From the NCBI GenBank assembly GCA_024036415.1, contig JAMWET010000159.1:167501-231500 (forward strand): a stretch of DNA of 64,000 nt, read 5' to 3'. The notes below the pieces were generated by a model. That model was not told the origin of the DNA. It saw only the letters and a list, made by a program, of their open reading frames with translations, and ran no database searches. Shown here piece after piece: positions 21,677 to 32,371 of the stretch. The stretch is from Prochilodus magdalenae (Eukaryota > Chordata > Actinopteri > Characiformes > Prochilodontidae). Position 1 is the first letter of the stretch; the number at the start of each line of letters is the position of its first letter. Made by a program: the position numbers and the translations under genes.

Positions 21677-21766
21677 CCAGAGGCTGGACATTTGCTGTTT
21701 GGGGTTCCTGCGGAAGAACCTCCAAGAGTTCACTGATGTCCTGAGTCTCTCTTTCATTTGTTCTCA
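21677..21766 (-). CDS. Array exon 3 (type A), 90 nt
   Basis: Acceptor AATCTAG, donor GTAAGT. In frame. Encodes RTNERETQDISELLEVL and ends ANVQPL(G). Confidence 0.65.
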
Positions 21767-21882
21767 CTAGATTATTGTGAGTAAAGGAATTAGCACAGGT
21801 TAGACTTCCTGTGGCTTAAAATACAGTCAGTTTTCCAGCTCTTTCATTCTTATTGTGGTATTTTTTGATTTACTAAACTCAC

Positions 21883-21970
21883 CCAGAGGTGGGACACTCA
21901 GACACAACATCTTCCACCAATGTCGCCAGGAGCTCACCGATCATCTTTGCTTTGTAAGCACAGGAGCTCA
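21883..21970 (-). pseudogene. Array exon 2 (type A), 88 nt, frameshifted
   Basis: Closely related to exon 4 (KMIGELLATLVEDVV) with acceptor GATCCAG and donor GTGAGT, but two bases (the AT of an ATGAGTGTC) are missing near the 3' end. Because all cassettes are phase 1 to phase 1, skipping it would restore the frame. Confidence 0.65.
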
Positions 21971-22084
21971 CTGGATCGTCTAGAAGGTAGTAAAACAGAT
22001 TAGAACTCATAAGATGAATTCCTAATTTAGTTTGTATTAAATCTGATTTTATCATTATGCTCTCTCTTCCTTAACTTTACTCAC

Positions 22085-22174
22085 CCAGAGGCTGGATTCT
22101 GGAAGGAAAAGCCACCTCCAGCAAGATCTCCAACAGGAGCTCACTGCTTTTGGCCTCATCAGGAGTCATGCTCA
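22085..22174 (-). CDS. Array exon 1 (type A), 90 nt
   Basis: Acceptor TTGATCTAG, donor GTGAGT. In frame. Encodes SMTPDEAKSSELLLEILLEV plus AFPSRIQPL(G), the most 5' repeat exon found. Confidence 0.65.
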
Positions 22175-22904
22175 CTAGATCAACCAGAGTGTAATAAATC
22201 AGATTAGAGCTCATAAGCTGAATTCCTGCTTTATATTAACTTTGTCCTTATCTAAAGGCAGTGGATCTGCAGAAGGTTAGGATCTAGTGTGTTCTCTAAC
22301 ATTAAGCTGTAGGTGTGCCCGTCGCACTGTGGGTTTAATTATTGATTCTGTGTTGTGAGGCTGAACAAGCACAGTAAATAATTATGCTTCAAGATAATTG
22401 GAAGACAGATGATGATGTGGGATGCTGTAAGATGAATGCCCATCATTCAGACATCAAAGCTGGAGCTCCAAGCTCCTGAAAGCAGAACCCAAGCTATGTA
22501 TAGTGCTATCAGAACCACTTTACAGCACAGATTGATCTCCAGCAAAGACATATTTCACATCCTTCATTGAAATCCATTCATTCGTAACATTTTCAGTGTA
22601 AGATCAAGCCGGTAAACAACAAGGACATTTCGTCACAACAGCTTTTCCATACCCTTACCTTTACCAGCAGGATATTTCGTATGTAAGTTAATTTTCTCAC
22701 CCACTTAAATAGCGTTTAATTGTTTGGGGTGTGCTTTTATTTTCCCTGCTGGCTGAGGAATTTATCTGTAGCTAGGAAACTGGCCAAAAGAGACTTTCCC
22801 TTGAGTTTCACCAGGCCTGCTGGCATAGAGACTTTACACCACAGCTAAGGAGCTTCCCCAGGCCTGCTGGCAGAGAGAAGACAGAAGTAGTGTCTATCAT
22901 TATG

Positions 22905-23093
22905 GTTCTGACACTAAAAGGATGACTCATGGAGGACAACACTGCTCACTGAATGTTCACAATCATGGCTGTTCGGTCGATTAGGCAGAGTGTGAAATCA
23001 TTCACATTTCTCACAATTTCAAATCTACCCACCAAGTTTAATTCCTGTTGGTTGATTTCTTCTGGGGGCAGATGTGTGTTTTTATGATGAGTG
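22905..23093 (-). mobile_element. Tc1 CACTCAT-family fragment, left arm
   Basis: Contains GATGACTCATGGAGG and TGTTCACAATCATGGCTGTT (transposase N-terminal side, minus strand) and ends in the family terminus ...CAGATGTGTGTTTTTATGATGAGTG. The right-arm counterpart 54687-55046 retains a different internal part, so the element was present before the duplication and each copy was deleted separately. Confidence 0.75.
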
Positions 23094-23694
23094 TGTTTAG
23101 CAAAAATCTGTACAACAAAAATTTATTCATTTTAAATATAATATCTAAACCACCTCTAGAGTATCCACACAAGTGTAATGCATATGAAGCCAAAGTGCAG
23201 ACTATATCACCCATCCATCTCCTCTACTCTGTCATTATGAGAAGTGCTCAGAGTGGGTGAAGATATCTGCTAGAGGTTCATACACAGGCTGCCTTTAGCC
23301 GCTGAGATCCATTAGCCATTTTAGAGACAGGAGAAAAGCATCTTGGCATTTCATTCCATTACACCAACAAGGACAGCAGGACCTTTCTACATTCTCCTGT
23401 TCTTGGGACAGTATTTCCTCTTTTCCATATACAGCCATCAATATAATCAGCTGTACCACCTCAGAGGCTAATGTGTAGACTGGGGTAGAGAGGATTTGTG
23501 AGGAGCCTGCCTTAATAAATCTCAGATATTTAGTTTGGTTTGCTCTTGACTGTTGAACTGAGTGGTATCAGCATGGTGAGATGCAAAAAGCTCTGAAGAA
23601 GAAGGCTGTAGATGCACACGGGAAGTTTGAGAAAATATGAAAAATTAAAAAAATAATTTACAGGTGGAGAACTTTTAAAACAACTGCCAACGAT

Positions 23695-23890
23695 TTTCAT
23701 GGGATGTGTACAAGGAGGACACCCAGGACTAAAGTTTGCCAGAGAACGTCTAGAAAACAGGACTTTTGGAACAATGTGCTGTGGGCAGATGAACCTACAT
23801 CTGAATGATTTGGACAGAGTAACCAAGGGTGTAGGTTTGACCTCAACACTGGTAGGGACACAACAGCCCACTCCCTACACCCCACATGTC
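23695..23890 (+). pseudogene. Tc1-like transposase relic (catalytic-core fragment), left arm
   Basis: Across two frames it reads KFARERLENR and then DFWNNVLWADEPTSE, matching the FA..H......DFWNNVLW.DETK block around the second catalytic Asp of Tc1 transposases. A frameshift lies between them. The homologue in the right arm is at about 53780-53930 on the minus strand. Confidence 0.7.
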
Positions 23891-24049
23891 TAATGTAAAA
23901 CACTGTTTAATGTGCTGCATTATGTCATCTGAAGCTGTGAAGGTCCAGCTGCTTCCCTCTCAACCTGCTCTTCTCGATTTCTGAGTTCCACTTCTATGTG
24001 CTATAAAATTATGTACTGATGAAAACATACACAACTAAATGGATGTTGT

Positions 24050-24516
24050 TGGTCTTAAAAACCCTGCAGTCTTACACTGAACAGCTCCAACTGATGAGAG
24101 TCTAAACCAGTCCATGTCTTGATACACCACATCTACTCCTGATGTCCCACAGTATGATACTCCTCCATATCTCCACCTCTAATATATATTTAGTGGTGTA
24201 AAAACTTTGATCTCTTTTTCTGCACAGTGTAAAAGCTCTAGTTCTCCTTTCAGTTTAGTGAATATTCATGATGGACTGACCAATAGAATCGCTCCAAACC
24301 TTAGAACAAGGTTTATTACTATCAGCTCCACTGCAGGTCAAGAAAGCTGGTTCATCCCTCTGTAAAGCTCCATTCTAGGGGGTTTTAAGGTGGACTGTAT
24401 AATTCCATTAGGAGTTAGTTTGTAGTTTGGTGTCTTCACTTTTATTGTACAGTAGAGCTTCAAGATAAACATAAGGAGAACCTTCTATGAGTAGATGTGT
24501 CTAAACTTTTGAATGG
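24050..24516 (-). mobile_element. Tc1-like non-autonomous repeat, second copy
   Basis: Reverse-complement match to 8164-8630 (GATACACCACATCTACTCCTG, CCAATAGAATCGCTCC, GTCTAAACTTTTGAATGG end). Its inner part is shared with the right arm up to 53296. Confidence 0.75.
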
Positions 24517-24689
24517 AAAATGAAACACATTAACAAGCAGAGTCAATAATAGAAATAGGAATGTCTTGAATTTTCTAATACATATGCAGTACAGAAATTC
24601 CGACTTTATTGTAATATAAGCATATTGTCAATGTTCAAAGACAATTGTCAAATTTTTTGTCAAAAAAAACTTTCAAAACACTATTCTCA

Positions 24690-24793
24690 TGTCTCACATC
24701 ATTCTCACTGCCGAACCTACCCACCAAGTTTCATTCTTGTTGGCTGGTTCCTTCTGGCTATTCGTCCAACAGTTTTTTTTATGATGAGTGTAT
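24690..24793 (-). mobile_element. Tc1 CACTCAT-family end fragment
   Basis: Has the family text CCCACCAAGTTTCATTC...TTGG and ends TTTATGATGAGTG before TA. The flank TTTAGTAAAAAGCTGTACAA resembles the flank of the 23093 copy, so the insertion site itself belongs to a repeat. Confidence 0.7.
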
Positions 24794-24969
24794 TTAGTAA
24801 AAAGCTGTACAACTAAAATAAATACATTTTAAAATGTGTCCTGAATCTTCCAAGAGCTATAGATGATTATAAAATTGTGGCAAAGCTGTATAACATCAAG
24901 AGCTTGGTAAAATTAAATCTAAATCATGAAAGCCATATACTACAGAAGTAGTGATCAATTCTTAAGACA

Positions 24970-25085
24970 TGTATCTCAGTTTCTGTCGATTTTTACTTTT
25001 ATGCATCATTTAAATACAGTAGCTGCTGTTTACACTGTGTGAACGTGTCATGATGAATGGACCAACAGAAATGGCCTGTAATCTC
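24970..25085. repeat. Decayed relative of the 5215-5458 MITE
   Basis: Shares GTATCTC, TTTTTACTTTTATGC and CTGTTTACACTGTGTG in the same order. Only one end is recognisable. Confidence 0.45.
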
Positions 25086-25389
25086 TAGATTATAATAAAA
25101 TTTTGCCCTCTCCTGGCTTTGGAGTTGCTGCATCGTTTCAAGGTGAAATGGGAAAATTCTATGAAGCTGGTGTTACTATTGGGAGTCAGATAAGACAGGT
25201 TAAAACAGTAGGAGTCAGGAGAGGTTCTACCTGACCTCAAAAAAGGGTAAGATAAGAGGGTTTAGGATGGAGTCAGACATAAGGACTATATTAATCACAT
25301 ATCATATTAATGGCATATAGCACATATAATCATGATTACTATGTATTATCTGTCAGCTTGCTTGCTAGAACATAATCAAAGTACAAAAG

Positions 25390-25800
25390 GTCACGAAACG
25401 GACAAGACTTAGGTGGTTGGTTTTGGACGTGTGCACTTATTACCCCGGCCAGAATATGAGACGGGGTTTACATAAAAGAAACTAGAAAACAGAACAGGGT
25501 AGTTTCATATCCTGTTTTCATATAAGTGTCAAATATTGTTGAATATTCCAGATATGTATGTCGACGTGCAGGAACTTAGCCTTGGAGACCAACGAGCATC
25601 AGTTTTTGATTGGCCCCTGACATACGGAAAAAAAAAACAGACTCTCAAACAGGCCCTGTGATTGGTGCACACAACCTCAGGACAAGCTTGCTTTATGCTA
25701 TATATAATCTCAAGATTGATGTAATGCTTTTTTGGAATCTCACTGGTATAAGTGGAGGTCCCCAGAGCTTTGTGAATAAAGCAGCTGTGAACCCTGTCTC
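25390..25800 (+). mobile_element. LTR-like segment (possible retroelement promoter)
   Basis: Has a layout like a retroviral or retrotransposon LTR: repeated ATTGG boxes (GATTGGCCCC, GATTGGTGCA), a TATATATAATCTC TATA-like box at about 25700, and AATAAAGCAGC near 25778 followed by CTGTCTCTCG. TG...CA ends, target duplications and internal coding were not found, so the identity is an inference. Confidence 0.35.
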
Positions 25801-25804
25801 TCGT

Positions 25805-25945
25805 AGTGGCACAAGTCCCAGTGTACAGGAAATTCTCCTTGGAATTGTGACACTACCGGGCTACTTCTCCAGTACAGCAATCAAAGAAATTACACTCTTC
25901 GTCATATGATAGTATACACCCAGAAGGAAGTGTAGGACTGCAGTG
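25805..25945 (+). repeat. Two short transposon fragments side by side
   Basis: 25805-25855 (CCCAGTGTACAGGAAATTCT...) matches the HTH-peptide repeat family; 25910-25945 (ACACCCAGAAGGAAGTGTAG) matches the inner part of a CACTCAT-family Tc1 end. Confidence 0.5.
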
Positions 25946-27680
25946 TAATGTATCAGCAGTTTGCCCTTTGGAAACGTTTGTTATTAAGCTTTGGCTTAAT
26001 GATTTTTATTTATTTATTTATTGCAAGAACACTTTAATGACTCACATCGTGCAACCCTAACATTTGTAACAGAGGACATTTTTTCAGGCCTCCTCTGTAG
26101 CTATACCACTGGCCTAAATCATAAAGACAGGAGCTGTAGTAGAAGTGTCCACAATGCTGTGGGTCCTCAAACACACCGACAGGGTCACAGGACCAGCAGA
26201 CAAACTCATTATAGACAGATCAATAGTCATTGTCCTGGAAAGAAAACAACAACAGACCTAAGAACAGTTGTAGCCCTCCTTTAGCTTTAGCACAATCCAG
26301 GGACTTCCACGAAGGCAGGGTTGTGGACCCGAGTTCTAGGTTCTAGGAGTAGTGACGTGTGTAACTAAAAAAATCTATGAAAATTACTGATTTGTATTTT
26401 GTCTTAAGCAAGATCTGAGCCTAAATAAACACAAAAAACCAAAAGAAAATAAGAGGTTGTACAATGAAAGTCTTACACAAAGAGAAGTACAAAGAGTTCA
26501 CCTTTCAAAAGCTTTACCTTGTTTCTGCACTTTAACATTTTAACATTATTCAGTAATTAATGTAATATGTAATATGTAAGTAATTAATGCAAAAGTTCTA
26601 AATTATTGGTTCAATTTTTATTGAATTCTATTATCTATCCTACTTAGCAGATTCAACTAGCAGCTTATTATTTTCACCTAGGTTATGAGTATGCTAATAT
26701 TTATAAATTATTTCAAATTCCTATTTAAATTCCTTGCTTTTGTTATTTAATAGAATAGGATCCTATTTTGCTTTTAAACGGTTCTCCCTTTTTTAAATAT
26801 TCAAGTGAGTTAACTTATGATTTAGTTTCAAACCAAAAACAAAATGCAGTTTCACCTACTGAGAATTTACAACAGGTTTCCCAAAAGAACAATACAATAG
26901 TTCTCACTACACAGACAATTCACTTTCAAAATTTACAGCCCAATTTTTTTAAAGTGTTCTTGATAGCTTTCAGCTAGATGAACAAAACTGTCTGTAAAAT
27001 GGCGAGTGGAGAGGAAAGAGAGGGAAAATGGGGGAAACGGGGAGAAATCCTTTGCGATCCTGACCAAGTAGACTCTTTGAATAACGCTGCTTGAATCAAA
27101 AAAATGTCCTACCGTGTCAGTATGACTCAACTAGTGTTCTTTCACCAACTCAACGAATCCACAGCTGGTGCTCTCGAAAGACTCAAACCTCATGGGTGGC
27201 TCGCCATCTTGGCTCCGTCATTCAGCGCTGCAAATTCAGTGAGGCCAAGAGAAAAGACGAGGGGGTGCAAAAAAACTTGACCTGCGTTAAACAGCGTCAC
27301 ATTAAAAAAATAATATCCTAATATCCAAGATAAACCACTTACAAAAGTCATAGCAATACTTCGCCCTTTGGTATTTATCTAATAAAACATACAATAACCC
27401 TGTGTAGCTTTTACATACAAACAGCAACATGGCGGCTTCCTCACACCGAATTCTGACTGGTTTCAACTAGTTCACTCCAATACCACAAAATACCCACCAA
27501 ATACAACAAATACTCTTTTAAACAACCAATATTAATTTTAAACACAATTTTTATCACATAAACTGAGCTTTTTAGCACAGTAAGCTTTAGTTTTAAGTTA
27601 GCAAGTAAGTATGTTCGCTGGTAGTCTAATGTAAACACTGTAGCACCGTTCGGCAGTGTTTTAGCTAGCGAGCTAGTTAG
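25946..27680. other. No gene recognised
   Basis: AT-rich sequence with no supported coding. The stretch 27000-27300 is somewhat GC-richer and precedes the MADF-like relics. Confidence 0.4.
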
Positions 27681-27689
27681 CTTTAGCAT

Positions 27690-28115
27690 AGCATATCTAC
27701 CCTTCGTTACAAGATAGGATAACGTGAACATAGCTTTAAACCGTGAGTGATTTAGAATCGGACTGTTTACTGCGCATTTCTGTGCCTTAGTGAACTCCTG
27801 GATGTGTTTATGTTTGTGACGACTCGGGCTCGCCTTAGCCCCGGGGATATCGAGGGCTTCAGCAATTTCGGTCCGCCTTTTTTCCTCTTCCACTCTGTCG
27901 TGGTAGAAATGGGAATATACGTCGAAGAGGTACTCTTGTTCACTTCACAGCTCCACCAGCGTCTCCTCTTTTTGAACAGTCCAGGAGACCCGCTGTTTCC
28001 GAGCCCTCGCCGGACTCCCCTCCATGTCGAATCTCCGCCAGACATTCCTGTATCTGGCTCGCGGGACGAGAAACAGACTGACTTAAAACCGCCAAAAAGA
28101 CATTTACTAGACTAA
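27690..28115 (-). pseudogene. MADF-like (Myb/SANT-like) domain relic, copy 1
   Basis: Minus strand, combining frames: KQRVSW-like start, then EETLVEL, a stop where a Trp is expected, SEQEYLFDVYSHFYHDRVEE and EEKRRTEIAEALDIPG. This matches the MADF pattern EE.LV.LW.E...LFDV....Y.DR......R..IAE.L, a DNA-binding fold found in Adf1-type factors and in the Myb-like second protein of Harbinger transposons. One internal stop and a frame change make it non-functional. It is a direct repeat of 28150-28690. Confidence 0.65.
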
Positions 28116-28149
28116 AGTCTGACACCCTCTCACCTCTAAAGACAAGTCA

Positions 28150-28690
28150 CAGCACGACTACCGTCCGTTACAAGATATGATAACGTGAACAAAGCTTTAA
28201 AACGTGCGTGATTTAGAATCGGGACTGTTTACTGCACATTTCAGCGTATTAATGAACTCTTGGATGTGTTTATGTTTCTGTCATCTCGGGGCTTGCGTTA
28301 AAACCGGGAATTTCGAGGGGTTGAGCAATTTCTGTCCTCTATTTCCACTCTGTCAGGGTATAAAGGGTAAGATACGTCAAAGAGGCACTCTGGTTCACTC
28401 CACAGCTCTACCAGCTTCTCCTCCTTGCCGACAGTCCAGGAGACCCGCTGTTTGCAAACCCTCACCGGACTCCCCTCCATGCCCAGTCTCTGCCAGACAT
28501 GCCTGTACTTGGCTCGCGCCTTCCCGTTTGGAGCTGAAAGAGCTATCCTATTGGTTGTCGACAATGTTTACGTCACTATTTGCGTGAGCCAAGACCTACG
28601 ACTTACGATAATATTAAACACGGTTGATTTTATCGGAACGCCAGGACGAGAAACAGACTGACTGAAAACTGCAATCGTAGAGATGACGCA
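28150..28690 (-). pseudogene. MADF-like domain relic, copy 2
   Basis: An 88-codon minus-strand frame (28298-28564) includes HVWQRLGMEGSPVR, KQRVSWTVGKEEKLVELWSE, PECLFDVSYPLYPDRVE. The Trp after LVEL is retained here, but the alpha-3 side (EKRRTEIAEAL) is destroyed. Shared flanks with copy 1 (CGTTACAAGATA-GATAACGTGAAC and GACGAGAAACAGACTGACT) show a tandem duplication of about 0.5 kb. Confidence 0.65.
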
Positions 28691-28699
28691 AGCGACACA

Positions 28700-31340
28700 A
28701 CTCTAGCAAGACTCATGATTTTGTTCCGACTTTGGAAATTTGTCTGCGACAGTAAAGTCGCTGGAAAATCGTTTAGTGTAAGGTCAGCATTAGCAAACTT
28801 TACCTGCTGATTTTAATCCATCTTCTTTGCCTCATTCTCGATCAGCTACGTGACTCTAGGTGGGGCTATGCTAATTTGGTAGGGCAGCTTATTTATGTAA
28901 CGGTCACATCAAATAAAGAAACAGTAGCTATATTTTCAAGTATAGGCAAAAGTGACCCCTGTGTTACACAGCACAGTACAGTAACCTGTTTATCAAACGT
29001 CCAACTCAATTTGCGTTCTGGTGGAATGACCACTAGGGTCCTACAGAAAGAGGCCATGAGCTGGGTTAAAGCCTGATCAGGTTAGGTATCATGCACACTA
29101 TGATAGGTCCTAAATGAGCTTCATTACAAGTAATCTACTGGGTTAAGGCTTTTCTAAAATATTAAGAATATAAAATAAAACACAAGATTACACAACTTAT
29201 GGTCCAGCAGTGCACTGGAGCATGACTTCCATGGTTTTGGTGGTCCTACTTAAAAATTGCAGCTACTCTCTGCTATAAAGTAAAGGTGAATTAAAGTAAA
29301 GTGCTTTACACATCTAAAGGAACTGTTTTCTTTGTTCTAGCAGGGCCATAACCTTAATTGCTTTGTAGAGCATCTTTGTAGAATTAAAAACCTCTTTTTT
29401 TTCCTTTTTTTTTTAACCAAAAGCCCTTTTGTATTCTGCAAGCATGGCAGCAATGGTCATGTCATATTGAAATGATTATAATGAAATCGGTCCTTTTACT
29501 AAATCAGCTTTACCGTAGATGGTCAGCTCAAGTTAGCTGATGACAGTGAGTCCTCTTTTCATGAGACCTTCATGGCTCACTGCTCCTGATCCTTGCCGTG
29601 AGAGTGCAGCCCCACTCTGCCACATTAGCAATATATCAGCATCACGGCATAAAGCTGCCCAGCCCAGCAGCCGACAGCGCTATGGGTCACTCTCACTCAC
29701 TCCCGGAAGTGTCGGCCCTTAGGGAGTCTGGACTTGCAGAGTTTCTGCCTAACCAGTGTAGCAGAAACCTCTGATCAAAACAGGCGAGCATCAAGCTCAG
29801 TGTTGATAAGCGCACAGTAATGAGATCTTTCAGACTACTCTGGCTTCACATTACAGTCAGCAGATTCTGAACCCAAGAGGTTCCATTCGCAGTGTGGAAC
29901 CAGAAACAATGTTGGTTCTTCATCAAGTGTAGGTGATTAAACACCAGAGAGATTTAAATCCAGACTTCTGTGAAGTTCCACTTTTCCAGTATATGAAAGA
30001 TCTATAGGTTCTATATCTAGATTCTGAAGTCTGTAGGTTCCACTGGAGCAGCTCAACTATTTGGAACACAAACCAAGCCCTTGTAAATAAATGTAGTCAT
30101 CCATAACCACATGGTATCGGGTTGCTTGGTGCTCTCTTGGTGTCTTGACTGCCTCAGCATCCACCGAAGATTCACTCATCCTCTATCTGCCTCCCTTCCA
30201 TAACCCAGATAGCCATCTGTGCCTATGATATTGGTTGTTAACGTGCTCATTACAGAAGCAGGGCTCTCGTTGTGACATGCTGACATCAATGCACTTCTCC
30301 ATTCGGCCCACAGTCAGGCAGAAGGCCAATTGGAATGTCCATCAGAGAGCGAGTCTAGAGAGATAGAGAGAGAGACTGAGTAAGATGGAACGAGCGAGAG
30401 CGTGCCCCAGGGTCAAACCCGCCAGGCAATGTCTCAGGGTACATGACATATTCGGATGACTCCTGGAAGCTTCATGTCAATCTAACACCCAGTTGGCCGG
30501 TTCATTTCGCCTCCTCCTTTTCCAGCCTTGCACAAATGACCCATGAAATAAGTGTTTCCCTCCTTCTCCTCTCTCCAGCTCGGCAGACATGTGCCGCGCT
30601 GTCCCAGTTTAAGCTGTTTCATATTCAGAGAGCCAGAGTCTGACTTTCCTACAGTGAGTCGCAACTAATCTACACAAATAACACCTTCTGAAAGGTCAGG
30701 CTTAAGGTGACTTCATCAGCCAAGCAGTCCTAGGACGGGACTCCATGAAAACGAGCGACGCTTTACTCCGGCTTGTTGCGAGCCTCGCTGACATGTTATT
30801 CCGAGGAAATAATCGCTGCCATTATGCAGAGATGAACTTACGTAAACTGTGCAGAAATAATCAGTTTCTCTGTGCGTGTATTCTGCCGCAGGAGGAGGCT
30901 GCTGAGGAAGGAAGCAAGTGGTATTCGAGATAAAACTCCAGGAGACATAGACTATTTCTGCATTGTTTATTACTGCCATTTTGTGTCCCAACACATTCAG
31001 TGATGCTTGTGTTAACTCAAAGTTGGCTTTGCTTCTATGTATTCATCTCCTATTTTTTATATAGCACATATATATATTCCATTGATGGGAAAGGTTAGCA
31101 GATAGCTGTATTAAACCACAAGTTCTGCCCAAAAATGGCCTCCCTGTCTGTGTGAGGGAGATATTATTTTTTTTACTGCAGCTTCTGTTATAGTGGCAGA
31201 TAACAACTTTTTAATTTACATCTAGGGCTTAATGGAAGAAGAACCTGAAAGAAAGCTTCATACTTGCCAGAGCCCATATCAAGGAAAACCACAACCCAAA
31301 AACTGCTAGAGTAGCATTTTTCTACCCAAACACTGGGCAG
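28700..31340. other. No gene recognised; some unique GC-richer stretches
   Basis: No supported exon. 30440-30990 has balanced composition, few repeats and short conserved-looking AT-hook and homeobox-type words (AATCGCTGCCATTATGCAG), so it may hold regulatory sequence, but nothing in the sequence alone proves it. Confidence 0.35.
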
Positions 31341-31342
31341 AT

Positions 31343-31641
31343 GGCCTGGTGTCTCTCCACTCCACCCCTACCACACCACCTACAGGAACCATATGAGAAT
31401 ATTCAAGATGCATGGGATGGATTATCACAGGACACCATTAGGAATCTCTACAACTCCATGCGGAGACGTCTGGCATGTTGCGTTTCTGTTTATGTTTCTG
31501 TATATGTAGCTCAATCAATATTTCTCATATCAGTGTAAATGTATCATCAGTTATTGATCCTGGTGACCTTTATCTTCCTTCCCAACAGCACAGCAATCCC
31601 ACACCTCCTTCTGGGTGCAGCTGTTCTTTTAATAATGAGTG
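31343..31641 (+). mobile_element. Tc1 CACTCAT-family 3' fragment
   Basis: Plus-strand C-terminal transposase tail PPLPHHLQEPYENIQDAWDG, LSQDTIRNLYNSMRRR, then the family 3' region ending AATAATGAGTG before TA (31642-31643). The 5' half is missing. Confidence 0.8.
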
Positions 31642-31838
31642 TATATCAGAGTGTATATCACCTTAGGCAAGGTTTTGGCTGGTGCCCCTTGGGATGGTGA
31701 AACCCAGGTAATAATAGCACCTAAGCCTGATTATAGCCCACAACACTCTAAACACTAACAGGCGTATATTACACCTAGCATTCATACCCAGAGCCTGTAC
31801 TGAGGACTTCTCTCCTATGATTCATGCTGTTAGCACTA

Positions 31839-32371
31839 CAGGGGTTGGACAATGAAACTGAAACACCTGTCATTTTAGTGTGGGAGGTCTCATGGCTAAA
31901 TTGGACCAGCCTGGTGGCCAATCTTCATTAATTGCACATTGCACCAGTAAGAGCAGAGTGTGAAGGTTCAGTTAGCAGGTAAGAGCACAGTTCTGCTCAA
32001 AATACTGCAATGCACACAGCATTATGGGTGACATACCAGAGTTCAAAAGAGGACAAACTGTTGGTGCACGTCTTGCTGGCGCATCTGTGACCAAGACAGG
32101 AAGTCTTTGTGATGTATCAAGAGCCACGGTACCCAGGGCAATGTCAGCATACCACCAAGAAGGAGGAACCTCTACCAGCATCACGTAGTGACCTGGCCAC
32201 TATCCTGCAAGAAGAATGGCTTAAACTCCCTCTGACCACTGTGCAGGACGCAGTATATGTCATTCCCAAGACCAACTGACACTGTATTGGCCGCAAAAGG
32301 AGGCCCTACACCATACTAATAAATGATTGTGGTCTAAAACCAGGTGTTTCAGTTTCATTGTCCAACCCCTG
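31839..32371 (+). mobile_element. Short Tc1-like deletion derivative (CAGGGGTTGGAC termini), copy 2
   Basis: 533 bp, flanked by TA (31837-31838 and 32372-32373). Same internal deletion as 4679-5212 with only scattered substitutions. Confidence 0.92.
32024..32188 (+). pseudogene. Truncated Tc1 transposase N-terminus, copy 2
   Basis: 54 codons plus TAG, same start (MGDIPEFKRG) and end (TSTSIT) as 4864-5028, with a few replacements (TGSL for TASL, VPRAM for VSKVM). Confidence 0.85.

Larger units (their letters stand above)
19050..22174 (-). pseudogene. Exon-array locus: tandem phase-1 repeat exons, unknown protein
   Basis: At least twelve minus-strand exons, in order 22085-22174, 21883-21970, 21677-21766, 21468-21557, 21284-21391, 21074-21160, 20876-20980, 20671-20760, 20506-20599, 20278-20376, 20048-20110 and 19050-19174 (terminal). 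Internal exons start and end in phase 1, most have GTGAGT or GTAAGT donors, and introns are about 80-240 bases. Type A exons (about 87-90 nt) encode 28-29 residues with a short amphipathic helix (such as SELLLEILLEV, IISEMLLELLMEDIV) and end VQPLG or VPPLG. Type B exons (94-108 nt) are acidic and end EKPxG or similar. Nine of eleven internal exons are in frame; the second (-2) and ninth (+1) are not. No start exon or promoter is seen, and 5' of 22174 the sequence turns into transposon-rich DNA. I do not recognise the protein. Either a recently decayed gene or an active gene that skips the damaged cassettes. Confidence 0.65.
17935..24360 (-). repeat. Left arm of large inverted duplication
   Basis: Inverted relative to 53296-60150. 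Collinear anchors, left to right against right to left: LINE fragment 17935-18310 with 59750-60150; exon 18381-18566 with 58927-59163; minisatellite 18600-18890 with 58620-58910; exon starting 19174 with the exon starting 58437; 22250-22870 with 55080-55692; Tc1 end 22905-23093 with 54687-55046; 23280-23690 with 53945-54540; 23690-24360 with 53296-53940. The middle parts (19215-22250 and 55692-58400) are not shared. By eye the shared parts are clearly homologous but diverged, with many small indels. Confidence 0.9.

Noticed and set aside
27804..28115. A 103-codon plus-strand frame
   Set aside because: Antisense shadow of the MADF-like relic.
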